In this document: positions 28,033 to 36,529 of the stretch, one piece after another
Layout of the letters: every line of letters starts with the position of its first letter
Position numbering within the stretch: position 1 is the stretch's first letter
Assembly: GCF_007990635.1 (NCBI RefSeq)
Contig: NZ_AP019846.1
Location: 620,001-684,000 of the forward strand
Direction: 5' to 3'
DNA from: Leptotrichia hongkongensis
GTDB lineage: Bacteria > Fusobacteriota > Fusobacteriia > Fusobacteriales > Leptotrichiaceae
Length of the DNA stretch: 64,000 bases
Notes under the pieces: generated by a model
What the model was told of the DNA's origin: nothing
Database searches by the model: none
The model's input: the letters and a program-made list of their open reading frames with translations, nothing else
Position numbers and translations under genes: made by a program

Positions 28033-29702
28033 AAAAAATGTTATTAGTAGCTTTATTTTTATTACAAATTGGAACTGGAAATTTATTATTTTCTGAAACA
28101 AATGAAAATAAAAATGTAGTTAAAAAAATTGAAAATACTGTAAATCAAAATACTAATACAATAGCTACAACAGAAAGTGGAAAAATACAAGGATTTATTC
28201 AAGATGAAATATATACTTACTTAGGTGTACCTTATGCAAGAGCCGAAAGATTTATGGCATCTAAAAAAGTAGAAAAATGGAATGGTATTAAACAAACTGT
28301 AACTTTTGGAACATATTTTTCACAAGGTGAGAGTATGGTTTCAAGTGGAGGTTGGTTTGCAGGACCTAAATTAGAGATGAGTGAAAATTCTCATAACTTA
28401 AATATATGGACTCCTGGTATAAAAGATGGAAAGAAAAGACCAGTAATGGTATGGTTACATGGTGGAGGTTTTAGAAGCGGTTCATCTGCTGAAAATTATA
28501 TTTTTGATGGAAAAAATTTAAGTAAAAAAGGAGATGTAGTAGTAGTTTCTGTAAATCATAGATTAAATTCACTAGGTTTCTTAGATTTATCAGCTTATGG
28601 AGAAAAATATAAAAATTCTGCCAATGCTGGAATTATGGATTTAGTTGCTTCTCTTGAATGGATAAGAGATAACATAGAAGAATTTGGAGGAGATCCTAAT
28701 AATGTAACTATATTTGGAGAGTCAGGAGGAGGAGCAAAAGTTTTAACTCTTATGGCAACACCAGCTGCAAAAGGTTTATTCCACAAAGCTATATCTGAAA
28801 GTGGTGCAGTGGAAGAAATGGGTATGACACTTTTACCTGAAAAAACAACTAGAAGAGTTGCAGAATTAACTCTTGAAAATTTAGGATTAAATGCAAAAAA
28901 TGTAGATGAAATTCAAAAAATACCTTATGAAAAAGTTATGGAAGCAACAGAAAAAGCCTTAGCAAAAACAGCTGAGGAACAAGGTTATAAAAATGTTTTA
29001 ACTGGACAACCAGGACTTGATTGGGCACCTAAATTAGATAGCTATATTCCAGTAGAACCTGTAGGAGAAAAATATTCAGAACAATCAAGAGATATTCCTT
29101 TATTAATAGGTACTAACTTAACAGAATGGGAAACAATGCCATTTGTATTATCAAATAATAAAGTTGAAAATAAAAATACTTTTACTAATGCAGAAATAAA
29201 AAAGAAAATGCAAGAAAAATATGGTGATAGAGCAGAAGCAATAGCGAAAGAATTTAAAAAGGCTTATCCAGAAAGAAAAGCAGTAGATGCACTTTATGTT
29301 GATGCTTTATTAAGAAAACAAACATTGAAAACAACAAGATTAAAAGCAAATCAAAATGGAGCTCCTGTATATAGTTATATTTTTGCTTGGGATAATCCTA
29401 TGATTGATGGTATGGCAATGTCTTTTCATACAGCAGAAATTCCATTTGTATTTAATAATATAGATAAAGTTGAAGGAACTTTAAAAGGTAGAGGAAAGGA
29501 TGCCTATAAATTAGCAGGAAAAATTAGTCAAGTTTGGATAAATTTTGCAAGAACAGGGAATCCTAATGCAGAAGGTTTACCAAAATGGTTACCATATAAT
29601 ACTAAAAATGGAGCAGTTATGATTTTTGATGATAAGTCAGAAGTTAAATATAAACATGATGAGGAGTTAATGAAATTATTAGCACCTGACTATAATTTCT
29701 AA
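28029..29702 (+). CDS. Exported type B carboxylesterase
   Basis: A 557-residue protein with a signal peptide (MKKMLLVALFLLQIGTGNLLF) and the complete carboxylesterase type B fold. The N-terminal TESGKIQGF and YLGVPYA motifs, the oxyanion HGGGF (144-148), FGESGGG with nucleophile S232, and the C-terminal FHTAEIPFVF histidine motif are visible. It would hydrolyse carboxylic esters in the periplasm or outside. It overlaps the cupin gene (ATGA), implying coupling. No glutamine is encoded by CAG. Confidence 0.88.
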   Translation: MKKMLLVALFLLQIGTGNLLFSETNENKNVVKKIENTVNQNTNTIATTESGKIQGFIQDEIYTYLGVPYARAERFMASKKVEKWNGIKQTVTFGTYFSQGESMVSSGGWFAGPKLEMSENSHNLNIWTPGIKDGKKRPVMVWLHGGGFRSGSSAENYIFDGKNLSKKGDVVVVSVNHRLNSLGFLDLSAYGEKYKNSANAGIMDLVASLEWIRDNIEEFGGDPNNVTIFGESGGGAKVLTLMATPAAKGLFHKAISESGAVEEMGMTLLPEKTTRRVAELTLENLGLNAKNVDEIQKIPYEKVMEATEKALAKTAEEQGYKNVLTGQPGLDWAPKLDSYIPVEPVGEKYSEQSRDIPLLIGTNLTEWETMPFVLSNNKVENKNTFTNAEIKKKMQEKYGDRAEAIAKEFKKAYPERKAVDALYVDALLRKQTLKTTRLKANQNGAPVYSYIFAWDNPMIDGMAMSFHTAEIPFVFNNIDKVEGTLKGRGKDAYKLAGKISQVWINFARTGNPNAEGLPKWLPYNTKNGAVMIFDDKSEVKYKHDEELMKLLAPDYNF

Positions 29703-29708
29703 AATATT

Positions 29709-30674
29709 ATGAGAAGACTGAATATATTAATTTTAATTATTATTAACTTTTTCTATATAAAAAGTATAGAAGCAAGTGTTGGAGGAGAAAAAATGTTAAA
29801 AAAAGAATACTTAAATAAAGATAGTACAATAAAAGAACTTTTAACTTATCCAAGTATAAAAGAGTTTTCAAAATTTATTTTACCTCTTGAACATGGTTAC
29901 AATCCAAACTCAAAATTAAAAGATATAGCTTATTTATTACCATATCATAATAATATAAATACTGATACAACTTTAAAGAGTATTAATTATATAATTGATA
30001 GAAGTGAAAAGGGTGAAGAGATATTCTATAAAATTTATACCGATAAAGAAATAAAAGAAGATAAGAGCAAAGCAAATACAGGAATATTTTTCTTTAAAGG
30101 AAATAAAAATGCACCTTTTGCTATAATCAATGCGGGTGGAGGCTTTTCCTATGTTGGTTCTATACATGAGGGTTTTCCTTATGCAATAGAATTAAATAAA
30201 AGAGGTTATAATGCTTTTGTTTTACAATATAGAGTTGAAGATGGTTATAGGGCAACTCAGGACCTAGCAAGAGCAATATCATATATAATTGAAAATAAAG
30301 ATTTATTTGAAGTTGATATAAATAATTACTCTTTATGGGGAAGTTCAGCAGGAGCTAGGATGGTTGCAGCAATTGGCTCAAGAGGTTTAGTTTCTTTTGG
30401 AGAAAAAAATTATACTAAACCCAATACAATAGTTATGCTTTACACAGGATTAGCTAGTTTTACACTAAATGATCCTCCTACATTTATGGCAGTTGGTGAC
30501 AGAGATGGAATTGCTAATCCAAGAGTTGTTGAAAATAGATTTAATGAAATGAAAAAAGCAGGCTTAAAAGTAGAATTTCATAAATATAAAAATGTAGAGC
30601 ATGGCTTTGGATTAGGTATAGGAACTTCAGCAGAAAATTGGATAGATAGTGCTATAAAATTTTGGGAAAAATAA
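29709..30674 (+). CDS. Exported alpha/beta hydrolase (BD-FAE/lipase-like)
   Basis: A 321-residue protein with an N-terminal hydrophobic signal (MRRLNILILIIINFFYIKS). The oxyanion region is INAGGGFSYVG, the nucleophile S213 lies in LWGSSAGARM, the acid is in VGDRDGIA and the base histidine in VEHGFGLG. This is the arrangement of esterases of the BD-FAE/xylan-esterase group. An internal ATG with GGAGG lies at 29792 (MLKKEY), so a cytoplasmic form is possible. It starts 6 bases after the carboxylesterase. Confidence 0.78.
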   Translation: MRRLNILILIIINFFYIKSIEASVGGEKMLKKEYLNKDSTIKELLTYPSIKEFSKFILPLEHGYNPNSKLKDIAYLLPYHNNINTDTTLKSINYIIDRSEKGEEIFYKIYTDKEIKEDKSKANTGIFFFKGNKNAPFAIINAGGGFSYVGSIHEGFPYAIELNKRGYNAFVLQYRVEDGYRATQDLARAISYIIENKDLFEVDINNYSLWGSSAGARMVAAIGSRGLVSFGEKNYTKPNTIVMLYTGLASFTLNDPPTFMAVGDRDGIANPRVVENRFNEMKKAGLKVEFHKYKNVEHGFGLGIGTSAENWIDSAIKFWEK

Positions 30675-30685
30675 GAAGGTAAATA

Positions 30686-31726
30686 GTGATAAAAAAATTA
30701 TTAATTATGACATTTTTAATAGGAGGTATGGCAATGGCAGATTATAGAAATAATCCTTTTACATTTGTATATGATGGAGCAATTACAAAAAATGAAGAAG
30801 GAAAGGTAAATGTAGAAAAAGTAAGTTATAAAATTAATGGAATTGATATTGCAGCTAATGTATACAAACCTGCAAATTATACTCCAAATGGTAAATTTCC
30901 AGCAATAGTAGTGGCACACCCAAATGGTGGAGTTAAAGAACAAGTTGCAGGGTTATATGCACAAAAATTAGCAGAACAAGGATATGTTACAATAGCTTTT
31001 GATGCTGCTTATCAAGGAGCAAGTGGAGGAAAACCTCGTTATATAGATAAACCTGCAAATCGTATGGAAGATATAAGAGCTGCAGCTGATTTCATAACTC
31101 AATATCCTGGTGTAGATAAAAATAGATTAGGTTTATTAGGGATTTGTGGTGGAGGTGGCTACTCAATAAAAGTAGCACAAACAGATAAAAGATTTAAAAC
31201 TGTAGCGACTGTAAGTATGTTTAATACAGGTGATGTTAGACGTAATGGATATAATCGTACACAAATGGATACTATACAAACTCGTTTAAAAGATGCTTCA
31301 GATGCAAGAGCACAAGAAGCAGCAGGTGGAGAAGTTAGATACACACCAGCTTTTGCAGATGGAATGACAAAAGAAGAAATAGCAGCATTACCTTTTGAAT
31401 TGTATAGAGATGGTTATGAATATTATGGAGTAACTCATAAACACCCAAATTCTCAAACTAATAATACAGTTAGTAGCTTATTAGATTTAATGTCTTTTGA
31501 TGTTAACACTAATGTAGATTTGATAAATCAACCATTATTAATGATAGCTGGAGATAAGGCTGATAGTTTGTATATGACAGAAGAAGTTTTTAAAAATGCA
31601 ACTGGAACAAATAATAAAGAATTATTTTTAGTAAAAGGTGCAACTCATATTCAAACTTACTGGAAGCCTGAGTTTGTGAAAGAAATTAGTGGAAAATTGA
31701 CACAGTTTTATAATAAAAATTTATAA
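30686..31726 (+). CDS. Exported dienelactone-hydrolase-like enzyme with cysteine nucleophile
   Basis: A 346-residue protein starting at GTG 30686 (AGAAGG upstream) with a signal peptide ending MAMA-DY. The core 'FPAIVVAHPNGGVKEQ' and the elbow LGICGGGGYS place C154 where serine hydrolases have serine, as in dienelactone hydrolase and YcjY-like proteins. D293-type acid is in MIAGDKADS and the histidine in KGATHIQTYW. Last gene of the CAA-rich block; CAG appears only near its end. Confidence 0.78.
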   Translation: MIKKLLIMTFLIGGMAMADYRNNPFTFVYDGAITKNEEGKVNVEKVSYKINGIDIAANVYKPANYTPNGKFPAIVVAHPNGGVKEQVAGLYAQKLAEQGYVTIAFDAAYQGASGGKPRYIDKPANRMEDIRAAADFITQYPGVDKNRLGLLGICGGGGYSIKVAQTDKRFKTVATVSMFNTGDVRRNGYNRTQMDTIQTRLKDASDARAQEAAGGEVRYTPAFADGMTKEEIAALPFELYRDGYEYYGVTHKHPNSQTNNTVSSLLDLMSFDVNTNVDLINQPLLMIAGDKADSLYMTEEVFKNATGTNNKELFLVKGATHIQTYWKPEFVKEISGKLTQFYNKNL

Positions 31727-31773
31727 AACAAAGAATATAGAGTATATTTAAAAATAAAACAGGAGGCAAAAAA

Positions 31774-32400
31774 ATGAAAAATTTTGTAAATAGAAATAGA
31801 TTTTGTAAAGTAATTTTAAATATGGCGGTATTATTTGGATTTATTGCATGTGGAAATAATTCTTCAGCAGTAAATAACCAAAATTCAAGAAAAAACGGAA
31901 ATGCAAAAAAAGGGAACGGAAAAGTCTTAGTTGTATATTACTCGCAAACTGGAACAACTGAAGGAGTTGCTAAAATTATTGCGAGAGAAACGAATGCAGA
32001 TTTGGTTAAATTGGAAGTAAAAAACGAGTATACAAGTGATGATTTGAATTGGACTGATAAAAATAGTAGAGTTAACAGAGAACATGATAACCCAAATAGT
32101 AGAAATGTAGAATTGAAAAATGCGTTTATTCCTGATTTTTCTTCATATGATACCGTATTTATCGGGTATCCGATTTGGTGGAGAGAGGCTTCCTGGGTTA
32201 TGGATGATTTTGTTAAGAAAAATGATTTTACTGGAAAAACTGTAATTCCGTTTGGTACATCAATGTCAACAGGAGATGGGGCTAGCGGAAACAGATTGAA
32301 AAAATTGACAAAAACAGGAAACTGGGTTGCTGGACAAAGATTTTCCAGCAGTTATAATGAATCTGAGGTTGTAGATTGGGTGAAAAGCTTAAAATACTGA
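31774..32400 (+). CDS. Lipoprotein flavodoxin
   Basis: A 208-residue protein with a lipoprotein-type N-terminus (lipobox F-I-A-C26) and a low-complexity Asn/Ser linker, followed by a flavodoxin fold: FMN phosphate loop VVYYSQTGTTEGVAK, then VFIGYPIWWREASW (ring-binding loop) and IPFGTSMSTGDG. Flavodoxins of this type serve as quinone or small-molecule reductases. An extracytoplasmic, anchored flavodoxin fits beside exported hydrolases. AGGAGG precedes ATG 31774. The frame stays open for 28 codons after the TGA (to 32487) and reads like protein (GDAEWFEEVSDEEYEKLK). Confidence 0.82.
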   Translation: MKNFVNRNRFCKVILNMAVLFGFIACGNNSSAVNNQNSRKNGNAKKGNGKVLVVYYSQTGTTEGVAKIIARETNADLVKLEVKNEYTSDDLNWTDKNSRVNREHDNPNSRNVELKNAFIPDFSSYDTVFIGYPIWWREASWVMDDFVKKNDFTGKTVIPFGTSMSTGDGASGNRLKKLTKTGNWVAGQRFSSSYNESEVVDWVKSLKY

Positions 32401-32531
32401 ATAGAAACTGGAGATGCAGAGTGGTTTGAAGAAGTTTCAGATGAAGAATATGAAAAACTGAAAATTGAATTTTCTACTGATTTATGATACAATTGTACTA
32501 TTATTATAAAATCATGGAATGGAGTTTGATT

Positions 32532-33119
32532 ATGAATAAGGAAAGACTTGCAGCTTTTATGGATGCTGTACTTGCGATTATTATGACAATTCTCATATTA
32601 GAGCTAAAAAAGCCTGAAACAGCAACTTTAAAAGCCCTTTGGAATCTAAGAGTAGATTTTTTTGCATATACGCTTTCATTTTTCTGGCTTGGAACAATGT
32701 GGGTAAATCTGCATAATGAATGGCATAAAATAAAATATATTACACCGTCAATTGTCTGGGTAAATGTAGTACTACTCTTCTTTTCCTCGTTTTTTCCATA
32801 CGTAACTTCTTTTGTCACTTTATATTATAACAGTAGTGTAGCTCAAGGATTTTATGGGGTAATAGTTCTGGCTGTTACATTCTGCAATATAATTTCGTTG
32901 TATCTGATAGAAAAGGTAAATAAACATGATAAAGAATCGCAGGAATCATTAAAAACAATGATAAGATGGATAAAAGTTGATATAAGTATAAAAATAATTG
33001 GGTTAATAATATCGTGCACCTTTTATCCGCCTGCAATGATGATAAGTGTTTATATTACTTTACTTGGAATTGTACTTCCCGCACAGTATAAGGCGACAAA
33101 AAGAAGAAGGGAAAAATAG
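32532..33119 (+). CDS. TMEM175-like (DUF1211) membrane protein
   Basis: A 195-residue membrane protein with about five hydrophobic helices. The N-terminal motif RLAAFMDAVLAIIMTILILEL corresponds to the RxxxFsD signature of the TMEM175/DUF1211 potassium channel family; the usual serine is methionine here. ATG 32532 is preceded by GGAG at 8 bases; a longer frame from 32484 has no ribosome site. It ends five bases before the AraC-type fragment. Confidence 0.75.
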   Translation: MNKERLAAFMDAVLAIIMTILILELKKPETATLKALWNLRVDFFAYTLSFFWLGTMWVNLHNEWHKIKYITPSIVWVNVVLLFFSSFFPYVTSFVTLYYNSSVAQGFYGVIVLAVTFCNIISLYLIEKVNKHDKESQESLKTMIRWIKVDISIKIIGLIISCTFYPPAMMISVYITLLGIVLPAQYKATKRRREK

Positions 33120-33123
33120 AAAT

Positions 33124-33417
33124 ATGAAATTTTTTCAGTTTATTCCTAGTGGACAGTTTGGCTTAGAAAATGTAGCAGAAGAGTTTGGGATAAGTGGAAG
33201 GACTCTTCAAAGAAATCTGTCAGCAGAAAATACCAGTTTTAATCAGATGGTAAAAGATATTCAAAAAATGATGACCTTCAACTATTTAGAAGCAAAGGAA
33301 CTTTCAATAGATGAAGTAGCCTATCTGGTTGGATATACTGAAACTTCTTCCTTTTATCGGGCATTTAAAAAATGGACAGAAAAAACAGTATCGCAGTATC
33401 AAAAAGAGAAAGAATAA
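33124..33417 (+). CDS. AraC-type DNA-binding domain protein, lacking a sensor domain
   Basis: A 97-residue protein that consists almost entirely of the AraC double helix-turn-helix: FGLENVAEEFGISGRTLQRNLSAENTSFNQMVKD, then 'SIDEVAYLVGYTETSSFYRAFKKWT'. The usual N-terminal sensor of 150-200 residues is absent, and the gene begins just after the TMEM175-like gene with no clear ribosome site (GGGAAAAATAGAAAT). It may be a stand-alone regulator or the surviving 3' end of a deleted regulator gene. Confidence 0.65.
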   Translation: MKFFQFIPSGQFGLENVAEEFGISGRTLQRNLSAENTSFNQMVKDIQKMMTFNYLEAKELSIDEVAYLVGYTETSSFYRAFKKWTEKTVSQYQKEKE

Positions 33418-33422
33418 ATAGA

Positions 33423-33450
33423 AAATACGCCATAAATTTGGCGTATTTTT
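33423..33450 (+). terminator. Rho-independent terminator
   Basis: A perfect 10-bp stem, AAATACGCCA (33423-33432) and TGGCGTATTT (33439-33448), with a continuing T run to 33452. Confidence 0.88.
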
Positions 33451-33496
33451 TTGCAAAATTATAAATTGTATTGATTTTTTTCAAAAAGATTATGCT

Positions 33497-33820
33497 CTAA
33501 TTTTTATCAATCCATTCTAGTTCAAATTCATAATCGTATAGTTCCATTTGTAAATCTGCTGCTTGATCACATAGATCTTTAAAATAAGGACTTTCTACTT
33601 CTAATTCTTCATCATACATTTCTTTTTCGATTTCATGGATTTCTTTTTTTAATTTTCGTATTTTCTCTTTTAATTGGTGTTTCTTTATCTGTTTTTCTTT
33701 TTCCTGCTCTTTTTCATCTAGATCTTCAAGTTTTTTATTTAATTTTGAAATATTAGCATTTTTTTTATTAATATTCCCAAAGAGAATAAATAAAATTATG
33801 ATCATAACTATTAAAATCAT
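33497..33820 (-). CDS. Membrane-anchored coiled-coil protein of unknown function
   Basis: A 107-residue protein: one N-terminal hydrophobic segment (residues 1-16, ILIVMIIILFILFG) followed by a Lys/Glu-rich coiled coil (about 22-75) and an acidic tail ending ELEWIDKN. No lipobox. TTAGGAG precedes the ATG at 33820. Nothing in the sequence indicates a specific function. Confidence 0.6.
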   Translation of the reverse strand: MILIVMIIILFILFGNINKKNANISKLNKKLEDLDEKEQEKEKQIKKHQLKEKIRKLKKEIHEIEKEMYDEELEVESPYFKDLCDQAADLQMELYDYEFELEWIDKN

Positions 33821-33894
33821 GGCTACTCCTAATAAAATAGCATTTTTTTATTTCAGTTCAATTATTATAAATAATTTTACATAAAACTGTATTG

Positions 33895-35007
33895 TTATTT
33901 TTTATTTTTTATTGGAGGAAGCAAGGGGCTTTTTTCTTTTGCACGTTCCCATAAAAATTCACCTAAATCGTATTTATCTTCTCTTTCAAGATCCAGTTCA
34001 GTTTCAATTTCATTTTCTCTTTTTTCAAGTATAAGAGTTCCTATATTATGATTTAAAATGACAGTTTTTCCTAAAGCAGTAAATTCTGCCCATCCTGTAT
34101 CAAGAGCTTTAGCTATCTGTTCTCCTGTGTATAGATTACCCACTCCAATTAATGGAAGTTTTCCATTTATTCTATCATGAATCTGCTGTATTGCAGGTTT
34201 TTTAGTATCTCCTCCACGATAAGCATTTATATAAAAATCTAGAAGTGAAACGTGTAGATATTGTAGTGGTTTTTTTATAAGTTCATCAATCAATGCGAAA
34301 GTTTCAACCATTGTCAAACCATTTTCTCCTGGCTCTTCAGGTGAAAAACGGTATCCTATGATGAATTTGTCAGCGTTATGTTTATTTTTAACTTTATTTA
34401 CTTCATCTATAACAGCTAAAGGAAATTTCATTCTTTTTTCTATATTTCCTCCCCATTCGTCAGTTCTTCTATTAGTTATTCCTGAATAAAACTGCTGGAT
34501 AAGATATCTGTTTGCACCATGAATTTCCACTCCGTCAAATCCAGCCTGAATAGCTAAATCAGCAGCATTTCCAAACGCCTGTATAAGTTTATCTATTTCA
34601 TCAGTAGTTATTTCTCTTGCTTTTGTTTCGCTATCATAGCTAGGAGCAATTATATCATTTTTATTTACATTTGGAAGGGCAAGTCTTCCGCCGTGATGTA
34701 TTTGTAAAATTGCCTTTGTACCTTGATTACGTAGAATTTCTGCTACTTTTCTTAAAGATGGCAAATGTGTTTCATTGATAGCTTCGGGCTGTCTTGTGAA
34801 AGCTTTTCCACCATCAGCAACTAGAGTAGCTTCTACTATGAACATTCCTATAGTTTCTCCACGTTTACTCATAAATTTAAGATCTTCTTCTGAGAAAGTT
34901 CCGTCTTCATTGGCAACAAATAGAGTCATAGGAGTCACCACAAGTCTATTTTTAATCTCTACTCCATTATTTAATGTATATTTTTCAAAAATTTTATTTG
35001 AATTCAT
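33895..35007 (-). CDS. Old yellow enzyme-family NADH:flavin oxidoreductase
   Basis: A 370-residue FMN TIM-barrel oxidoreductase. The barrel start VVTPMTLF, 'ILQIHHGGR', the substrate-binding pair in DGVEIHGANRYLIQQF, and NRRTDEWGG are signature segments; IGVGNLYTGEQI near the end binds the FMN phosphate. It reduces activated C=C bonds or similar electrophiles, substrate unknown. The length is that of the short YqiG-like group without an Fe-S domain. AGGAGAG precedes the ATG at 35007. Confidence 0.87.
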   Translation of the reverse strand: MNSNKIFEKYTLNNGVEIKNRLVVTPMTLFVANEDGTFSEEDLKFMSKRGETIGMFIVEATLVADGGKAFTRQPEAINETHLPSLRKVAEILRNQGTKAILQIHHGGRLALPNVNKNDIIAPSYDSETKAREITTDEIDKLIQAFGNAADLAIQAGFDGVEIHGANRYLIQQFYSGITNRRTDEWGGNIEKRMKFPLAVIDEVNKVKNKHNADKFIIGYRFSPEEPGENGLTMVETFALIDELIKKPLQYLHVSLLDFYINAYRGGDTKKPAIQQIHDRINGKLPLIGVGNLYTGEQIAKALDTGWAEFTALGKTVILNHNIGTLILEKRENEIETELDLEREDKYDLGEFLWERAKEKSPLLPPIKNKK

Positions 35008-35357
35008 TACGTCACTCTCCTATTTTAAGTTATATATAATCTTATCATATTTGTATATCTAAGTAAAGGAGAAAATAATTTGAGATATAGTAAAAATTTT
35101 TTTAGAAAAAAGTTTTAATTAAGAGCAAATTTTTAAAGTAGTTATTTCTATTTTTTATGCTTCGCTTTATTAATTTTAAATGTTGCCCTTTTTTTCTTTT
35201 TGTTGTATACTTTATAAATCATATTAGTTTTTTAATTTGATTTTTTGAAGTTAATTAATTGTATTTTGAAATTTTTAATTATTTATCACAAATAAAAAAA
35301 TAACAAATTTTCTAAAATTTAAATAGTTTGAGAAAATTCTAAATAAAGGAGCGAAAA
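35008..35357. other. Divergent intergenic region with no recognised feature
   Basis: About 350 bases, very AT-rich, between two divergent genes. It must hold promoters for both directions, but I cannot single out convincing -35/-10 pairs, and I see no gene, RNA or repeat of the R or M families. Confidence 0.5.
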
Positions 35358-36074
35358 ATGAGTTACAGACTTGTATTAATAGACTTGGATGACACACTTT
35401 TTGATTATCCTAAAACAGAAGAAGCGGCATTTAGGAACACTTTCGAAGAATTGGGATTTTTTATGGAAAGTGAATTAGGTAATGCGAAAAAAGAAGAAAT
35501 TTATGAGAAGATAAAAGATAGATATAAAGATGTGAATTTGCAGTTGTGGAAGGATTTGGAAAAAGGGGCTGTGGATAAGGATAGATTAAAGGTTGTAAGA
35601 TTTGAAAAAATAATTGAGGAGTTTGACTTGAAATATAATCCGTATGAAATGAGCGAGCTTTACTTGAAAAAACTGGGAGAAGGGATTTTTCCATTTGAAG
35701 CAACTGAAAAACTGTGTGAATATTTACATTCAAAATACAAAGTTGGAATTGTAACTAATGGAATAAAGGAAGTACAGCATTCACGAATAGAAAATTCAAC
35801 AATTGCAAAATACATTGATAAAATTATCATTTCTGATGAAGTTGGTGTAAATAAACCTGATAAACGAATATTTGAATATGCAATGAATTATTTTGAAATA
35901 ATGGATAAATCTGAAGTTATAATGATAGGTGATTCATTAGGAGCTGATATAAAAGGTGGACAAAACGCTGGAATTGATACTTGCTGGGTAAATTTACGAA
36001 ATAATGTGAATGATACTGGAATAGTTCCAAAGTATGAAGTGAGAAAGTTGGGAGAGCTGTTTGAAATATTATAA
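35358..36074 (+). CDS. HAD hydrolase, YjjG-like noncanonical nucleotidase
   Basis: A 238-residue HAD phosphatase. Motif I IDLDDTLFDY (8-17), motif II VTNG (about 133), motif III lysine in GVNKPDKRIF and motif IV IGDSLGADIKGG match the YjjG/YfnB group, which removes phosphate from noncanonical pyrimidine nucleotides. The tail 'AGIDTCWVN' is typical of that subfamily. AAAGGAG precedes ATG 35358. Monocistronic. Confidence 0.82.
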   Translation: MSYRLVLIDLDDTLFDYPKTEEAAFRNTFEELGFFMESELGNAKKEEIYEKIKDRYKDVNLQLWKDLEKGAVDKDRLKVVRFEKIIEEFDLKYNPYEMSELYLKKLGEGIFPFEATEKLCEYLHSKYKVGIVTNGIKEVQHSRIENSTIAKYIDKIIISDEVGVNKPDKRIFEYAMNYFEIMDKSEVIMIGDSLGADIKGGQNAGIDTCWVNLRNNVNDTGIVPKYEVRKLGELFEIL

Positions 36075-36084
36075 ATTTTATATT

Positions 36085-36112
36085 GGAGTTATAGTTAATG
36101 CTAAACTCCTTT
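36085..36112 (+). terminator. Terminator-like hairpin made partly from the R/M flank
   Basis: GGAGTT (36085-36090) pairs with AACTCC (36104-36109), followed by TTTT. Its right arm is part of the AT-rich flank (TTAATGCTAAACTCC) of R copy 4. Confidence 0.5.
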
Positions 36113-36416
36113 TAAATAATGAAATTATTTCAATTTTTTTCAGAGGTGAATAAAAATTTAGTATTTTTAATGCTAATAAACTAACGAAACTTTCATTTAT
36201 TCAACTACGACTGTTTGACGATTGAAAGCAGAAGTTTTGGAATTAAGTGAATAAAAGGTCGTAGTCTAGCCATAGGTATTACGTAGTAATCTTTTCACAA
36301 TTATAATTATCAGGATAGCTCTTTACTGCAAGATAAGGATTTGTGGCAACGAGCAATCCTGTAAAAAATATAATAAAAATAGTAAAAACTGTTATTAAAC
36401 AAAATAATTTAATACT
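36095..36416 (-). repeat. R repeat copy 4 (reverse) with M-type flanks
   Basis: R core 36182-36361 on the minus strand, the most diverged copy (for example AACGAAACTTTC where copy 3 has GACGGAGCTTTT). The hairpin is the CGACTGTTTGACGA type. The left flank from TTAATGCTAAA (36095) and the right flank to TTAATACTAAA (36406-36416) match copy 3, giving similar 11-base direct ends. Nothing else is seen in 36113-36529. Confidence 0.72.
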
Positions 36417-36529
36417 AAAATTCTATAAAAAAATAGAACTATGCTAAGGACAGAAAGTTTTAATTTTTTGCTAATCAGGCATATAATTCAAAATTTATTA
36501 AATATTTACTATTTAAATCAAGAATAGTA

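Noticed and set aside
33046-33123. Longer N-terminus for the AraC-type protein starting inside the TMEM175-like gene
   Set aside because: The extension would overlap the upstream gene in another frame, has no ribosome site and adds no domain-like sequence.
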